Below are positions 1 to 9,401 of a stretch of DNA of 64,000 nt, piece by piece (position 1 is the stretch's first letter; the number at the start of each line of letters is the position of its first letter). The notes under the pieces were generated by a model. The model was not told the DNA's origin and did no database searches. It saw nothing but the letters and a program-made list of their open reading frames with translations. Source of the stretch: Anaeromyxobacter sp. Fw109-5 (lineage in GTDB: Bacteria > Myxococcota > Myxococcia > Myxococcales > Anaeromyxobacteraceae); assembly GCF_000017505.1 (NCBI RefSeq), contig NC_009675.1:1984001-2048000 (forward strand), written 5' to 3'. A program made the position numbers and the translations under genes.

Positions 1-512
1 ACACGCTCTTCGCGTTCTTCACCCCCCTCCGGCTCGAGTCGCGCGGCACGCTGCCGTCCGAGGTCGCGTTCGCGGGCGAGACGTTCGCGGCGGGTGACGA
101 GGTCCTCGCGCGCTTCCGCTTCGACTCGCCGCGGCTCACCTATCGCTACGGCCTGCTCCGCCGCGAGCGGCTCGACCTCGACGTCGGCGTCACCGCCAAG
201 ATCCGCGAGGCGGCCATCTCCCTCCAGGGCGATCGTTACGCGGAGCGGACCGACACCGGCTTCGTGCCGCTCCTGTCGTTCCGCGTGGCCTGGCGCCTCA
301 CGCCGGCGCTCGCGCTCGTCCTCGACGGCGACGCGCTCGCCGCGCCGCAGGGACGCGCCGAGGACGTCGTGGGCGCGCTCGAGGTGACGCTGCGGGAGGG
401 GGTGCGGGCGCGCGTCGGGTACCGCCTTCTCGAGGGCGGCGCCGACAACGACGAGGTCTACACCTTCTCCCTCGTGCACCACCTCGGCGCCGGGATCACC
501 GTCGCGCTGTAG
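1..512 (+). CDS. C-terminal fragment of an outer-membrane beta-barrel-like protein
   Basis: The reading frame is open from base 3 to a TAG at 510-512, giving about 169 residues with no start inside the window, so the gene begins upstream. The translation alternates polar and hydrophobic residues in short strands (for example LTYRYGLLRRERLDLDVGV and VTLREGVRARVGYRLL) and ends in a strand-like HHLGAGITVAL. This pattern is typical of a beta-barrel outer-membrane protein. No family-specific motif is visible and the substrate or role is unknown. The next gene starts 11 bases downstream on the same strand, so the two may be co-transcribed. Confidence 0.55.
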   Translation, partial: TLFAFFTPLRLESRGTLPSEVAFAGETFAAGDEVLARFRFDSPRLTYRYGLLRRERLDLDVGVTAKIREAAISLQGDRYAERTDTGFVPLLSFRVAWRLTPALALVLDGDALAAPQGRAEDVVGALEVTLREGVRARVGYRLLEGGADNDEVYTFSLVHHLGAGITVAL

Positions 513-522
513 GCCACCTGGC

Positions 523-1281
523 GTGTTCCTCGCCCTCTCGAAGACCCTCGACCTCGCGGTGGCGCCGCTCACCTGGGCGCTCGCGCTGCTCCTCTGCGCC
601 GCGCTCCTCCACCGGCGCGCGCGGGCGGCGTGGACGCTCGGGCTCGCCGCGGCGGGCGTGCTCGTCGTGTTCTCCCTCGCGCCGGTCGCCAACGGCCTGC
701 AGCGTTTCGTCGAGAGGGGCGCGGAGCGCACCTTCCGGCCGGGCGCGGTCTACGACGCGGCGATCGTCCTGTCGGGCCAGGTGGACGAGGCAGCCTCGCG
801 GGCCAGCGGAGAGCTGGAGCTCGACGCCGCGGCCGATCGCGTCGTGCGCGGGCTCGAGCTGTGGCGGGCCGGGCGAGTCCGCCGCCTGCTGCTCTCCGGA
901 GGGCCGCCCGCGGCGGTGCCGGGTGAGCCGTCCGAGGCGGAGCGGCTGCGCGACGCGCTCGTCCGCTGGGGCGTCCCCGCCGCGGCGATCCTGGTGGACC
1001 CGCAGAGCCGCAACACGCGCGAGAACGCGATCGCCTCCGCGCACCTCGCCGCCGAGCACGGGCTCCGCTCGCTGCTGCTCGTGACGAGCGCCGCGCATGC
1101 GCCGCGCGCGCTGGGCTGCTTCCGCGCGGTGGGCCTCTCGCCCGACGTGCTGCCGGTCGACCGGCGCACGGGGCCGAGTGGGAGCTGGCTGCCGCGGGCG
1201 GGCGCGCTCGAGCAGAGCACGGCGGTGCTGCGCGAGCTGGCGGGGCGGGTGGTGTACCGGCTCGCCGGCTACACGCGATGA
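523..1281 (+). CDS. DUF218 / YdcF-SanA family membrane protein
   Basis: A 252-residue protein with a GTG start. The N-terminus carries two predicted membrane segments (about residues 10-30 and 38-58). A DUF218 domain follows, with the family hallmarks AAIVLSGQ, a LLLSGG strand, the RNTRENA motif near residues 165-171 and a LLVTSAAHAPRA helix start. DUF218 proteins (ElyC, SanA, YdcF) are inner-membrane proteins linked in some bacteria to envelope or cell-wall homeostasis; the biochemical activity is not settled. It lies 11 bp behind the truncated outer-membrane protein gene, which fits an envelope role. The family call is secure and the function is not. Confidence 0.85.
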   Translation: MFLALSKTLDLAVAPLTWALALLLCAALLHRRARAAWTLGLAAAGVLVVFSLAPVANGLQRFVERGAERTFRPGAVYDAAIVLSGQVDEAASRASGELELDAAADRVVRGLELWRAGRVRRLLLSGGPPAAVPGEPSEAERLRDALVRWGVPAAAILVDPQSRNTRENAIASAHLAAEHGLRSLLLVTSAAHAPRALGCFRAVGLSPDVLPVDRRTGPSGSWLPRAGALEQSTAVLRELAGRVVYRLAGYTR

Positions 1282-1314
1282 CTCGCGCGGGCCGGCGGGA
1301 CCAGGGGCGGAGGT

Positions 1315-1758
1315 CTAGAGCGCGCGATCGGCCGCGACGCGCGCCGTGAGCGCGGGCGCGGCGCGCGAGCTGCCCAGCGACGCGAGGTCGCTGTGCGTCC
1401 GCGCGACGTGGATGTCGATCCAGCGCGGGAGCCAGGAGGTGAACCGGACCTCCTGCAGCGCGACGATGCCACGCCGCGTCACGCCGTCCACCAGCTCGTC
1501 GAGGTCGGAGAGGAAGCGCTCGTGCTCGTGCGCGTGGCGGGCCAGGCTGCGCGACCCGGCGTCGCGGAGCCGGGCCTCCTCGTCGCGGAACTGCGCCTCG
1601 GCGGCGACGCGCAGCAGCTCGAGCCGTGTCACCGCCTCGTCCGTGCGGCCGGCGCGGACGGTCTCTACGAGGCGGTTGGTGCGGTGCAGGAGGTCACGCT
1701 GCTTCGCGTCGACCGATTCGATCCCGACCGCGTGACCCGAGTGCCACTGAATCCACAT
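1315..1758 (-). CDS. Degenerate bacteriohemerythrin-like protein
   Basis: A 147-residue protein. I chose the ATG at 1758 because AGGAGG lies 8 bases upstream and the protein then begins with the hemerythrin opening W-x-x-G-x-x-VGIESVD. The four-helix hemerythrin fold is recognisable, but the diiron ligand set is incomplete. By my alignment the first His is Q20 and the second is Q56; E60, H75, H79 and H117 are kept; the final Asp is H122. Canonical bacteriohemerythrins bind O2 or store and sense it through five His plus two carboxylates. With three of seven positions changed this protein may bind metal differently or not at all. It is a single gene on the minus strand. Confidence 0.7.
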   Translation of the reverse strand: MWIQWHSGHAVGIESVDAKQRDLLHRTNRLVETVRAGRTDEAVTRLELLRVAAEAQFRDEEARLRDAGSRSLARHAHEHERFLSDLDELVDGVTRRGIVALQEVRFTSWLPRWIDIHVARTHSDLASLGSSRAAPALTARVAADRAL

Positions 1759-2178
1759 GAGGCGCGCCTCCTGCTGGTGGTGGGCTCCGGTCGCTTCGGA
1801 GCCTTCCGAGTGCGAAAGGGATCGTCGGCTTACCACGCGGTGTTCGCGATGCGCGAGGGCGCCCCGTGCGATTTTGACGTCCTGGCCCCGAAGCCCCGTC
1901 ATCCCGCGGACCTCGCGATCTCGACCGGACGACTCTGCGAATTGATCGATTGTCGAGTCGGAGATGAAGACCGCTCCGCTCGATCTCGTCGATTGTGGCG
2001 GGCGGGCGAGCGGGCCATCGGGGTGTAGGACGTACCGTCAAGCACCTTCACTCCCTGCGAGCGACCGTCGGTGAAGCAGGCTTCGGGCTGGGGGCCACGG
2101 GCTACTTGCTACGGGCTACGGGCAACAGGAGAGGCGGCCGCTTCCTGGCCTGGAGCCCGTAGCCATTCTCCGGCCGCA
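1759..2178. other. Intergenic region with an interspersed repeat copy
   Basis: This 420-bp stretch between the hemerythrin-like gene and the end of thiD has no convincing gene. Open frames here lack ribosome sites and recognisable protein character. The part nearest the hemerythrin start (about 1900-1970) is less GC-rich than its surroundings and is the likely promoter area of that gene. Positions 2079-2178 hold one copy of the interspersed element described separately. Confidence 0.6.
2079..2178. repeat. Interspersed repeat, copy 1
   Basis: The sequence shares several blocks in the same order with 7785-7880: AGGCTTC near the start, a GGGCTAC block, CAGGAG, GCGGCCG, then GCCTGGAGCCCGTAGCC and TCTCCGGCCG. 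GGGCTAC and GTAGCC(C) are complementary, so the element can fold on itself. It is intergenic, at the 3' end of thiD. It may be a REP- or MITE-like element; the family is unknown to me. Confidence 0.6.
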
Positions 2179-2961
<783 letters not shown>

Positions 2962-3060
2962 GGCGCGGCAACATAACCGAAACGCCCCGCGCGGGCCCCG
3001 CCGGCTGCGCGGCCCACCGGGGGGGCAGGGTGCGGGACGGGGTGCGCCTAACATGCAGCG

Positions 3061-5532
3061 GTGACGCGCCGCCTCCTCTGCCTGCACGGACACTTCTACC
3101 AGCCGCCGCGCGAGAACCCCTGGATCGAGGAGATCGAGGTCCAGGACTCGGCGGAGCCCTTCCACGACTGGAACGAGCGGATCGCCGCCGAGTGCTACGC
3201 GCCGAACGGCGCGGCGCGCCTGAAGAGCGCCGAGGACCGCATCGTCGACATCGTCAACAACTACGTTCACCTGTCGTTCAACTTCGGGCCCACGCTGCTC
3301 GCGTGGCTCGAGCGGGAGCGGCCCGACGTCCACGCGCGGGTGCTCGAGGCCGACCAGCGGAGCGCCGACCGGCGCGGCCACGGGAACGCGCTCGCGCAGG
3401 GCTTCAACCACGCCATCCTCCCGCTCGCCTCGGCGCGCGATCGTCTCACGCAGATCCGCTGGGGCCTCGCCGACTTCCGCCGCCGCTTCGGGCGTGCCCC
3501 GGAGGGCTTCTGGCTGCCGGAGACGGCGGCGGACACGCCGACCCTCGAGGTGCTCGCGCAGGAGGGGATCCGCTACACGGTCCTGTCGCCGTACCAGGCG
3601 CGCCGGGTGCGGCCGCCGGGCGGCGAGTGGCTCGACGCGACCGGCGCGCGCTTCGACCCGACGCGTCCCTATCGCGTGCGCGCAGGCGATCGCGAGCTGG
3701 TGGTGTTCTTCTACGACGGGCACATCGCGCGCGATCTCGCCTTCGGCGAGGCGCTCTCGTCGCCGCAGGCGCTCCTCCGGCGGCTGGAGGGCGGCTTCGA
3801 TGCCGGCCGCGCGCACGACGAGATCCTCACCATCGCGCTCGACGGCGAGACGCTCGGCCACCACAAGAAGGGCGGCGACGAGGTGCTCGCCGCGGCGCTC
3901 CGGCTCCTGGCGCGCCGCGACGACGTCGAGCTCGTCAACCTGGGCCAGGCGCTCGATCGGATCGCGCCGGAGTGGGAGGCGGAGATCGCGGAGGGCTCGT
4001 CGTGGAGCTGCGCCCACGGCGTCGAGCGGTGGCGCTCCGACTGCGGCTGCAGCGTCGGAGCCCAGCCCGGCTGGACGCAGGCGTGGCGCGCCCCGCTGCT
4101 CGCCGCGCTGCAGGGGCTGCGCGACGCCCTCGCGGACCTGTATCAGCGCGAGGCGGCGAGCCTCCTCGCCGATCCCTGGGGCGCGCGCGATCGCTTCGTC
4201 GAGGTGGTGCTCGATCCCGACCGGCGGGAGTCGGAGGAGTTCCTGCGGCGCGAGGCGGGGCGCCCGCTGGCGGGCGACGAGGTGGTGAAGGCGCTGCGGC
4301 TCCTCGAGCTGCAGCGCCAGTCCCTGCTCATGTTCACGAGCTGCGGCTGGTTCTTCGCGGAGCTCTCCGGCATCGAGACGGTGCAGGTGATGAAGTACGC
4401 GGCCCGCGCCATCCAGCTCGCCCGGGACGCCGCGGGCGTGGACCTCGAGCCCGGCTTCGTCGCGGCGCTCGAGCGCGCCCCCTCCAACGTGGCCGAGCTG
4501 GGGGACGGCCGGCGCGTGTACGAGGCGCTGGTGCGGCCGAGCGTCGTGTCCCTGGAGGGCGTCGGCGCGCACCTCGCCATCGCGAGCTCGGTGCGCGAGA
4601 CGCCGCCCGAGGGGAGGCTGTTCTGCTTCCGCTACCGGCTCGAGGCCGGCCGCAGCGCGCAGTCCGGTCCGGCGACCCTCGCGACCGGACGGCTGCACCT
4701 CGAGAGCATGATCACGCGGGAGTCGCTCGACGCGCTCTACTGCGTGGTCCACTTCGGCGCCGCGGACTTCCGGGCGGGCCTCCTGCCGTACCCGGGACCG
4801 GAGGCGCACGCGGAGATCGAGCGCGTCCTCTTCGCGAAGCTCGAGCGCATCTCCTTCGCGCGCCTGCTGCGGGAGGTGGATCGCGCATTCCCGGGGCGCG
4901 ACTACGCCCTGCGCGATCTGTTCCTCGACGAGCGCCGCCGGGTGGCCGACGTGCTGCTCGAGGGCACGATGCGCCGGTACGAGGACGACTACCTGCGGAT
5001 CTACGACGACAACCGCCGGCTCATCGAGTTCCTGCGCGAGATCGACTCGCCGGTCCCCACGCCGCTGCGGGTGGCGGCCGACGTCACGCTCACGCGCCGC
5101 ATCCTAGAGATCACCGGACGCGCGCGCGCCGGCGCGCTGCGGATCGAGGAGGGCGAGCGCGAGCTGCTCGCGACCGTGGAGCTCGCGCGCCGCCTGGGGG
5201 CCCACTTCGACGTGGTGGCCGTGCGCCGCGAGGTCGAGGCGCTCGTGCGGATGCGCCTCGACGCGCTCGTCGCCGGCCACTCCGCCTCGCAGCGGGCCGT
5301 CGAGCTCGTCGGGATCCTGGACCTCGCCCGGCGGGTCGGGCTGTGGCTCGACCTGTGGGAGCCCCAGAACCAGTTCTGGGCCTGGGCCGGCAACCCCGGG
5401 ATCACCCTGGATCGCGAGAAGACGGCCGCGCTCGCGTCGCGGCTCTGGTTCGACGAGCGCACCGTCCTGCAGCGCGCAGGCTACGCCCCGCCCCAGCCCG
5501 AGCCGTCCCCCGCGCCGCCGCGCCTCGCCTAG
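3061..5532 (+). CDS. Glycoside hydrolase family 57 protein with DUF3536 region
   Basis: An 823-residue cytosolic protein, GTG start. The N-terminal GH57 domain (about residues 1-300) opens with the typical [13 protein letters not shown] motif. It contains FWLPETA with E154, the position of the GH57 nucleophile, and [12 protein letters not shown] with D261, a candidate acid/base. The remainder (about 330-800) matches the helical DUF3536 extension found on many bacterial GH57 proteins. GH57 enzymes act on alpha-glucans (amylase, branching enzyme, 4-alpha-glucanotransferase). The exact reaction of the DUF3536 group is not known to me, so glycogen or maltodextrin metabolism is an inference. No signal peptide is seen. 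Confidence 0.88.
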   Translation: MTRRLLCLHGHFYQPPRENPWIEEIEVQDSAEPFHDWNERIAAECYAPNGAARLKSAEDRIVDIVNNYVHLSFNFGPTLLAWLERERPDVHARVLEADQRSADRRGHGNALAQGFNHAILPLASARDRLTQIRWGLADFRRRFGRAPEGFWLPETAADTPTLEVLAQEGIRYTVLSPYQARRVRPPGGEWLDATGARFDPTRPYRVRAGDRELVVFFYDGHIARDLAFGEALSSPQALLRRLEGGFDAGRAHDEILTIALDGETLGHHKKGGDEVLAAALRLLARRDDVELVNLGQALDRIAPEWEAEIAEGSSWSCAHGVERWRSDCGCSVGAQPGWTQAWRAPLLAALQGLRDALADLYQREAASLLADPWGARDRFVEVVLDPDRRESEEFLRREAGRPLAGDEVVKALRLLELQRQSLLMFTSCGWFFAELSGIETVQVMKYAARAIQLARDAAGVDLEPGFVAALERAPSNVAELGDGRRVYEALVRPSVVSLEGVGAHLAIASSVRETPPEGRLFCFRYRLEAGRSAQSGPATLATGRLHLESMITRESLDALYCVVHFGAADFRAGLLPYPGPEAHAEIERVLFAKLERISFARLLREVDRAFPGRDYALRDLFLDERRRVADVLLEGTMRRYEDDYLRIYDDNRRLIEFLREIDSPVPTPLRVAADVTLTRRILEITGRARAGALRIEEGERELLATVELARRLGAHFDVVAVRREVEALVRMRLDALVAGHSASQRAVELVGILDLARRVGLWLDLWEPQNQFWAWAGNPGITLDREKTAALASRLWFDERTVLQRAGYAPPQPEPSPAPPRLA

Positions 5533-5781
5533 CCCGATCACCGGCGCGCTCCACCCCGCCCTGGGCATCCCGGGCCGCCGCGCCGCGTCACCGCCCGGGG
5601 CGGCGCCGACGCCGACGGCGCGCGCGATTCCGGGGAGGGGGCCTTGCGGACGGGCCCCACGACTCGGCTAGCATGATCGCTTCGCCTTCGCCGGCTGTGG
5701 CGCCCACCTCTCGGGGGCGACCGATCCCGTCAGACCGATGATCCCGCCGCGATCCATCGCGCGCGCACGAGAGGTGTACCC

Positions 5782-7734
5782 ATGGCCCCCGAACTGGAAG
5801 GGAAGCTCCCCGATCTCACCGAGGCGCAGCGCGCGGCGATCAGCGCGCTCTCCAAGGACGACGCGGTCATCGCGGCGCCGGTCTGGCTCGCCCAGCGCGC
5901 CCACGTCCCGAACGACGCCATCGAGCGGCAGTTCGCGTCGCAGGACCCCGACGGCTTCTGGCGCGAGAAGGCCAAGCTCGTCGACTGGATGAAGCCGTTC
6001 GAGCAGGTGACGCGCTTCGAGCCGCCCCGCCACGAGTGGTTCGTCGGCGGCAAGCTCAACGCGACGGTGAACTGCATCGACCGCCACGTCTTCGGCGATC
6101 GGCGCCTCAAGGCGGCGCTGATCTGGGTCGGCGAGGACGGCGAGGAGCACACGTACACGTACAACCGGCTGTACCGGGAGGTGAACCGCTTCGCGAACGC
6201 GCTCAAGAAGCTGGGCGTGAGGAAGGGCGACCGCGTCCTCCTGTACATGCCGCTCACGCCGGAGGGGATCATCTCGATGCTCGCGTGCGCGCGCATCGGC
6301 GCGATCCACTCGGTGGTGTTCGCCGGGATGGGGACGCAGGCGCTGCGCAGCCGCATCGAGGACTGCGCCGCCAAGGTGGTCGTCTGCTCCGACTACACCT
6401 ACCGCCGCGGCAAGAAGGTGCCGCTCAAGCCGACGGTCGACGAGGCGGTGCGCGACCTCTACGGCGTCGAGCACGTCATCGTGCACCGGCGCGGCTCGCG
6501 GCCGGGCGACGCGCCGTTCACCTTCGAGTCCGAGCGCGAGCACGACTTCTACGACATCCAGGACGGGCACGCGATCCACTGCCCGCCCGAGCCGATGGAC
6601 TCGGAGGATCCGCTCTTCATCCTCTACACCTCCGGCACCACCGGGAAGCCGAAGGGCGTGGTCCACACCACGGGCGGCTACCTCGTCGGCACGACCTACC
6701 TGGCGCGCGCGTACTACCAGATCACGGACAGTGACATCTACTGGTCCACCTCCGACATCGGCTGGATCGTGGGCCACTCGTTCATCGTCTACGGGCCGCT
6801 GTCGGCGGGGGCGACCATCTTCACGCGCGAGGGCGTCCCGGACTACCCGTCGCCGGACGTCACCTGGGAGCTCTGCGAGCGGTACGGCGTGAACGTCATG
6901 TTCACCGCGCCGACCGCCGTCCGCATGTGGATGAGCCACGGGGGTGACGCGCCGTCCCGCTACGACCTCCAGAAGCTGCGGCTCATCGCCTGCGCGGGCG
7001 AGCCGCTCAACCCCGAGGCGCACCGCTGGGCCCAGGCGAACCTGGTCGGCCAGTCGAAGGGCATGGTGGTCGACAACTGGTGGCAGACCGAGATCGCCGC
7101 GCCGGTGCTGGGGACGCTGCCCACGTTCGACGCGCGGCCGGGCAAGGTCGGCAAGCCGGTGCCGGGCGCCGACGTGGCAGTCGTGGACGCGGCGGGCAAG
7201 CCCGTGTCGGACGGGGAGGGCGGGCTGCTCGTGATCCGCAAGCCGCTCCCCTACATGCTCCGCACCATCTGGAACGACCACGCGCGCTACGAAAAGTACT
7301 GGTCGCAGATCCCCGGCGTGTACACGGCAGGTGACATCGCGGTGCGCGACCGCGACGGCTACTTCGCCGTGCTCGGCCGCGCCGACGACGTGATGAACGT
7401 CGCCGGCCACCGCATCGGCACCGCCGACGTGGAGTCCGCGCTGCTGCGCCACCCTGCCGTCGCCGAGAGCGCCGTCATCGGCCTCCCGGACCCGGTGAAG
7501 GGCGAGAAGATCAAGGCGTTCGTCGTGCTCCGCAAGGGCGTCCCCCAGGGGCCGGGCCTCGTCGCCTCGCTGAAGGACCACGTGCGCCAGGACCTCGGCC
7601 CGATCGCGACCCCGGCCGACGTCGAGCTCCGCGCCTCGCTCCCGAAGACGCGCTCCGGCAAGATCATGCGCCGCCTCCTGAAGGCCGTGGAGATGGGGCA
7701 GGATCCGGGCGACGTCTCGACCATGGCGGACTGA
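5782..7734 (+). CDS. acs: Acetyl-CoA / propionyl-CoA synthetase (AMP-forming)
   Basis: A 650-residue member of the ANL adenylate-forming superfamily that activates acetate (or propionate) to the acyl-CoA through an acyl-AMP. The P-loop-like [11 protein letters not shown] lies near residue 283. The [10 protein letters not shown] motif retains the acyl-pocket tryptophan. The hinge and core motifs ([23 protein letters not shown]) and the C-terminal catalytic lysine in [11 protein letters not shown] are intact, and that lysine is the usual site of regulatory acetylation. Length is as expected (about 650). GAGAGGTG lies just before the ATG. Acetate versus propionate preference cannot be decided by eye. 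Confidence 0.88.
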   Translation: MAPELEGKLPDLTEAQRAAISALSKDDAVIAAPVWLAQRAHVPNDAIERQFASQDPDGFWREKAKLVDWMKPFEQVTRFEPPRHEWFVGGKLNATVNCIDRHVFGDRRLKAALIWVGEDGEEHTYTYNRLYREVNRFANALKKLGVRKGDRVLLYMPLTPEGIISMLACARIGAIHSVVFAGMGTQALRSRIEDCAAKVVVCSDYTYRRGKKVPLKPTVDEAVRDLYGVEHVIVHRRGSRPGDAPFTFESEREHDFYDIQDGHAIHCPPEPMDSEDPLFILYTSGTTGKPKGVVHTTGGYLVGTTYLARAYYQITDSDIYWSTSDIGWIVGHSFIVYGPLSAGATIFTREGVPDYPSPDVTWELCERYGVNVMFTAPTAVRMWMSHGGDAPSRYDLQKLRLIACAGEPLNPEAHRWAQANLVGQSKGMVVDNWWQTEIAAPVLGTLPTFDARPGKVGKPVPGADVAVVDAAGKPVSDGEGGLLVIRKPLPYMLRTIWNDHARYEKYWSQIPGVYTAGDIAVRDRDGYFAVLGRADDVMNVAGHRIGTADVESALLRHPAVAESAVIGLPDPVKGEKIKAFVVLRKGVPQGPGLVASLKDHVRQDLGPIATPADVELRASLPKTRSGKIMRRLLKAVEMGQDPGDVSTMAD

Positions 7735-7784
7735 CGGCCGCCCAAGGTCCGGGACGGCGAGGGAGAGGAGCCGCACGGAAGGGA

Positions 7785-7880
7785 GGCTTCAGGCCACGGC
7801 CTAAGGGCTACAGGAGCGGCTCGCAAGGCGGCCGTTCCCGAAGCCTGGAGCCCGTAGCCTGTCTCATCTCCGGCCGTTCG
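7785..7880. repeat. Interspersed repeat, copy 2
   Basis: Shares the ordered blocks AGGCTTC, CCACGG, GGGCTAC, CAGGAG, GCGGCCG, GCCTGGAGCCCGTAGCC and TCTCCGGCCG with 2079-2178, with differences and small indels between blocks. It lies just downstream of the acs stop codon, as copy 1 lies just downstream of the thiD stop codon. Confidence 0.6.
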
Positions 7881-7932
7881 TCTCGAGCGCAGGGTGCCCA
7901 CCGCGCACCGGCAGTCGAGGAACCACATCGGC

Positions 7933-7960
7933 CCCGCCCGCCTCACCCTCGGCGGGCGGG
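7933..7960. terminator. Strong GC stem-loop, possible terminator
   Basis: A perfect 10-bp inverted repeat with an 8-base loop (TCACCCTC), about 200 bp after the acs stop. It lacks a following T-tract, so a Rho-independent role is not demonstrated. Confidence 0.35.
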
Positions 7961-8045
7961 AGCCGCGTCGCTCCCGGCCGGGCCCCCGTGTAGAATCCGC
8001 GCGCCCGGCGGCTCCTCGCCGGCGCGGCACGGAGGCGCGAGGCGC

Positions 8046-8618
8046 ATGACGAAGACGGAGAGGACGGTCGCCCTGTACGTGGCGGCGAGCATCGCGGGCG
8101 CGATCGCGCTCGCGCTCCTCCAGGCGGTCGCGGGCGGCGTGCTCGCGCGCGCCCTGGATCTCTCCGAGGAGTCCGTGTGGCGCGGCCTCGGCGTCGCGCG
8201 GTTCGCCCTGTTCAAGCTCGGGCTCTTCTTCGCCGTGTTCGGGGTGCTCTGGTTCGTGCTCCGGGGCGAGAGCGTCTCCCGGCGCGTGGGCGTGGGGCTC
8301 CTCGCCACCGCCGTGCTCGGCTGGATCGCGAAGGAGCTCGTGTTCGAGGATCGCGCCCTCGCGGCGCTCTACGTGCTGCTCGGGCTCGCGGCGACGCTCG
8401 CGTCCGCCTTCGAGGAGTGGCGCCGCTGGGCGGCCGCCGGCGTCCTCGGGCTCGTCGTCGCCGCCACGGCGCTGGCCTCGCAGGGCGACTCGCTCGTCGA
8501 GGGCCGGAACTTCTTCGCCGCCATCGTGGTGGGCGTGCTGTTCTGCGCGCCCGCCATCGCGTGGGTGACGGCGACCGGCGAGGCGGTGGAGCGGGCGGGG
8601 ACGGCGCTCGACCGCTGA
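8046..8618 (+). CDS. Integral membrane protein of unknown function
   Basis: A 190-residue protein that is mostly hydrophobic, with about five predicted membrane helices (near residues 8-30, 52-72, 82-98, 104-121, 132-150 and 160-180). I do not recognise a family. Charged loops are short and there are no catalytic-looking motifs. Its coding character is supported by an uninterrupted hydrophobic pattern and by an ATG preceded by GGAGGCG. It stands alone between a long upstream gap and a repeat-rich downstream gap. Confidence 0.65.
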   Translation: MTKTERTVALYVAASIAGAIALALLQAVAGGVLARALDLSEESVWRGLGVARFALFKLGLFFAVFGVLWFVLRGESVSRRVGVGLLATAVLGWIAKELVFEDRALAALYVLLGLAATLASAFEEWRRWAAAGVLGLVVAATALASQGDSLVEGRNFFAAIVVGVLFCAPAIAWVTATGEAVERAGTALDR

Positions 8619-8942
8619 GGCGACGCCTGCGCGGGCAGCGGGCTCGGGTGACGTCGAGGTGGAGGTCGGGGTCGGGTGACGTCGAGGTGGAGGTCGGGGT
8701 CGGGTGACGTCGAGGTGGAGGTCGGGGTCGATGTCGGGGTCGCGGTCTCGGTCGGGGTCGGGGTCGGGGGTCGCGGTCTCGGTCGGGGTCGGGGTCGCGG
8801 TCGGGGTCGGGGTCGGGGTCGCGGTCGCGGTCGGGGTCGGGGTCGCGGTCGCGGTCGCGGCACTTTGACTTCGCCCGGCGACCGTAGCGGTCAGGCTGCG
8901 CCAGCGCGCCCCGTGAGACTTCGGACCGCGTAGAGTGTAGCC
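8619..8942. other. Intergenic region filled by tandem G-rich repeats
   Basis: This 324-bp gap contains a triplicated 28-bp unit and a degenerate GGGGTC/GCGGTC hexanucleotide tract (8647-8861). About 80 bp of ordinary sequence then leads into the small zinc-ribbon gene at 8943. Open frames across the repeats translate to pure Pro-Arg, Pro-Thr or Gly-Arg runs and are not credible genes. Confidence 0.7.
8647..8861. repeat. Three 28-bp tandem repeats plus a GGGGTC hexanucleotide tract
   Basis: A 28-bp unit starting GGTGACGTCGAGG occurs three times without change at 8647-8674, 8675-8702 and 8703-8730. From 8731 to 8861 the sequence becomes an imperfect hexanucleotide array of GGGGTC, GCGGTC and TCGGTC units. 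The plus strand has many runs of four G at 6-base spacing, so G-quadruplex formation is possible. The same hexamer family forms the Pro/Thr linker of the kinase-like gene at 19870-20076. Confidence 0.85.
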
Positions 8943-9086
8943 ATGCCCGTCCACGTTCCAGCGCCCACCCAGCCGACCAACAAGTGCCCGAAGTGCGGCG
9001 CCGAAGGCACCGTCGAGCAGGCCATCGGCAACATGGTGACGTACGTCTGTCCGAAGTGCGGATCGCGGTGGGTGGCGGCGCGCTGA
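8943..9086 (+). CDS. Small zinc-ribbon protein
   Basis: A 47-residue protein starting MPVHVPAP, with two CPKCG knuckles (C15/C18 and C38/C41) separated by about 20 residues, which is the layout of a single rubredoxin-like zinc ribbon. It ends GSRWVAAR at a TGA at 9084-9086. The two intact Cys pairs in such a short frame argue for a real gene. Function is unknown; small zinc ribbons of this kind bind nucleic acid or act as accessory subunits. Confidence 0.65.
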   Translation: MPVHVPAPTQPTNKCPKCGAEGTVEQAIGNMVTYVCPKCGSRWVAAR

Positions 9087-9158
9087 GCGCTGAGCGCCGG
9101 CCGAGGCCGTCACACGTTCGTCACGCGCGCCGGTCGCGGTGGGGCTACCCTGCGCGCC

Positions 9159-9401
9159 GTGCCGGGGGGCCGAACGAGGGGAGAGGTCATCGCGGCGGCG
9201 CTCGCGAGGTGGATCGGGCCGGACACGGCGCGCGCCGTGGTCCGCGCCTTCTGCGACCGCGTCCTCGGCTGCCGGCCGGACCAGATCGAGCCGGGGGACG
9301 TTCCCCGGCTCCTCGACGCGCTCCGCCCCATGCTGCGGACGCTGCTCGGGCACGCTCCCGCCGAGCACGTCCTCGCCGAGCTGAGGGAGACGTTGCGATG
9401 A
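9159..9401 (+). CDS. Small helical protein of unknown function
   Basis: An 80-residue, probably all-helical cytosolic protein with a GTG start and no recognised domain. Its stop codon overlaps the start of the next gene in an ATGA (9398-9401), so translation is likely coupled to the following membrane protein and perhaps on to the sensor kinase at 10247. That context suggests a role linked to signalling, but this is only an inference. The GTG start is the only one that gives a full helix; confidence in the exact start is modest. Confidence 0.55.
   Translation: MPGGRTRGEVIAAALARWIGPDTARAVVRAFCDRVLGCRPDQIEPGDVPRLLDALRPMLRTLLGHAPAEHVLAELRETLR

Larger units (their letters stand above)
7735..8045. 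other. Intergenic region with repeat copy 2 and a GC hairpin
   Basis: This 311-bp gap follows acs. It holds the second copy of the interspersed element (7785-7880) and a perfect 10-bp stem, CCCGCCCGCC (7933-7942) with GGCGGGCGGG (7951-7960), around an 8-base loop. The hairpin has no T-run, so terminator function is only possible. I see no gene in this stretch. Confidence 0.6.

Noticed and set aside
2962-4809. Minus-strand open frame continuing upstream of thiD through the GH57 gene
   Set aside because: It is antisense to a well-supported GH57/DUF3536 gene, has low-complexity Arg/Glu-rich sequence and no ribosome site. High GC keeps antisense frames open. thiD starts at 2961.
8369-8863. Minus-strand frame beginning with a long Pro-Arg run
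   Set aside because: It arises from the GGGGTC hexamer tract and overlaps the membrane protein gene at 8046-8618. It has no start signal or domain.
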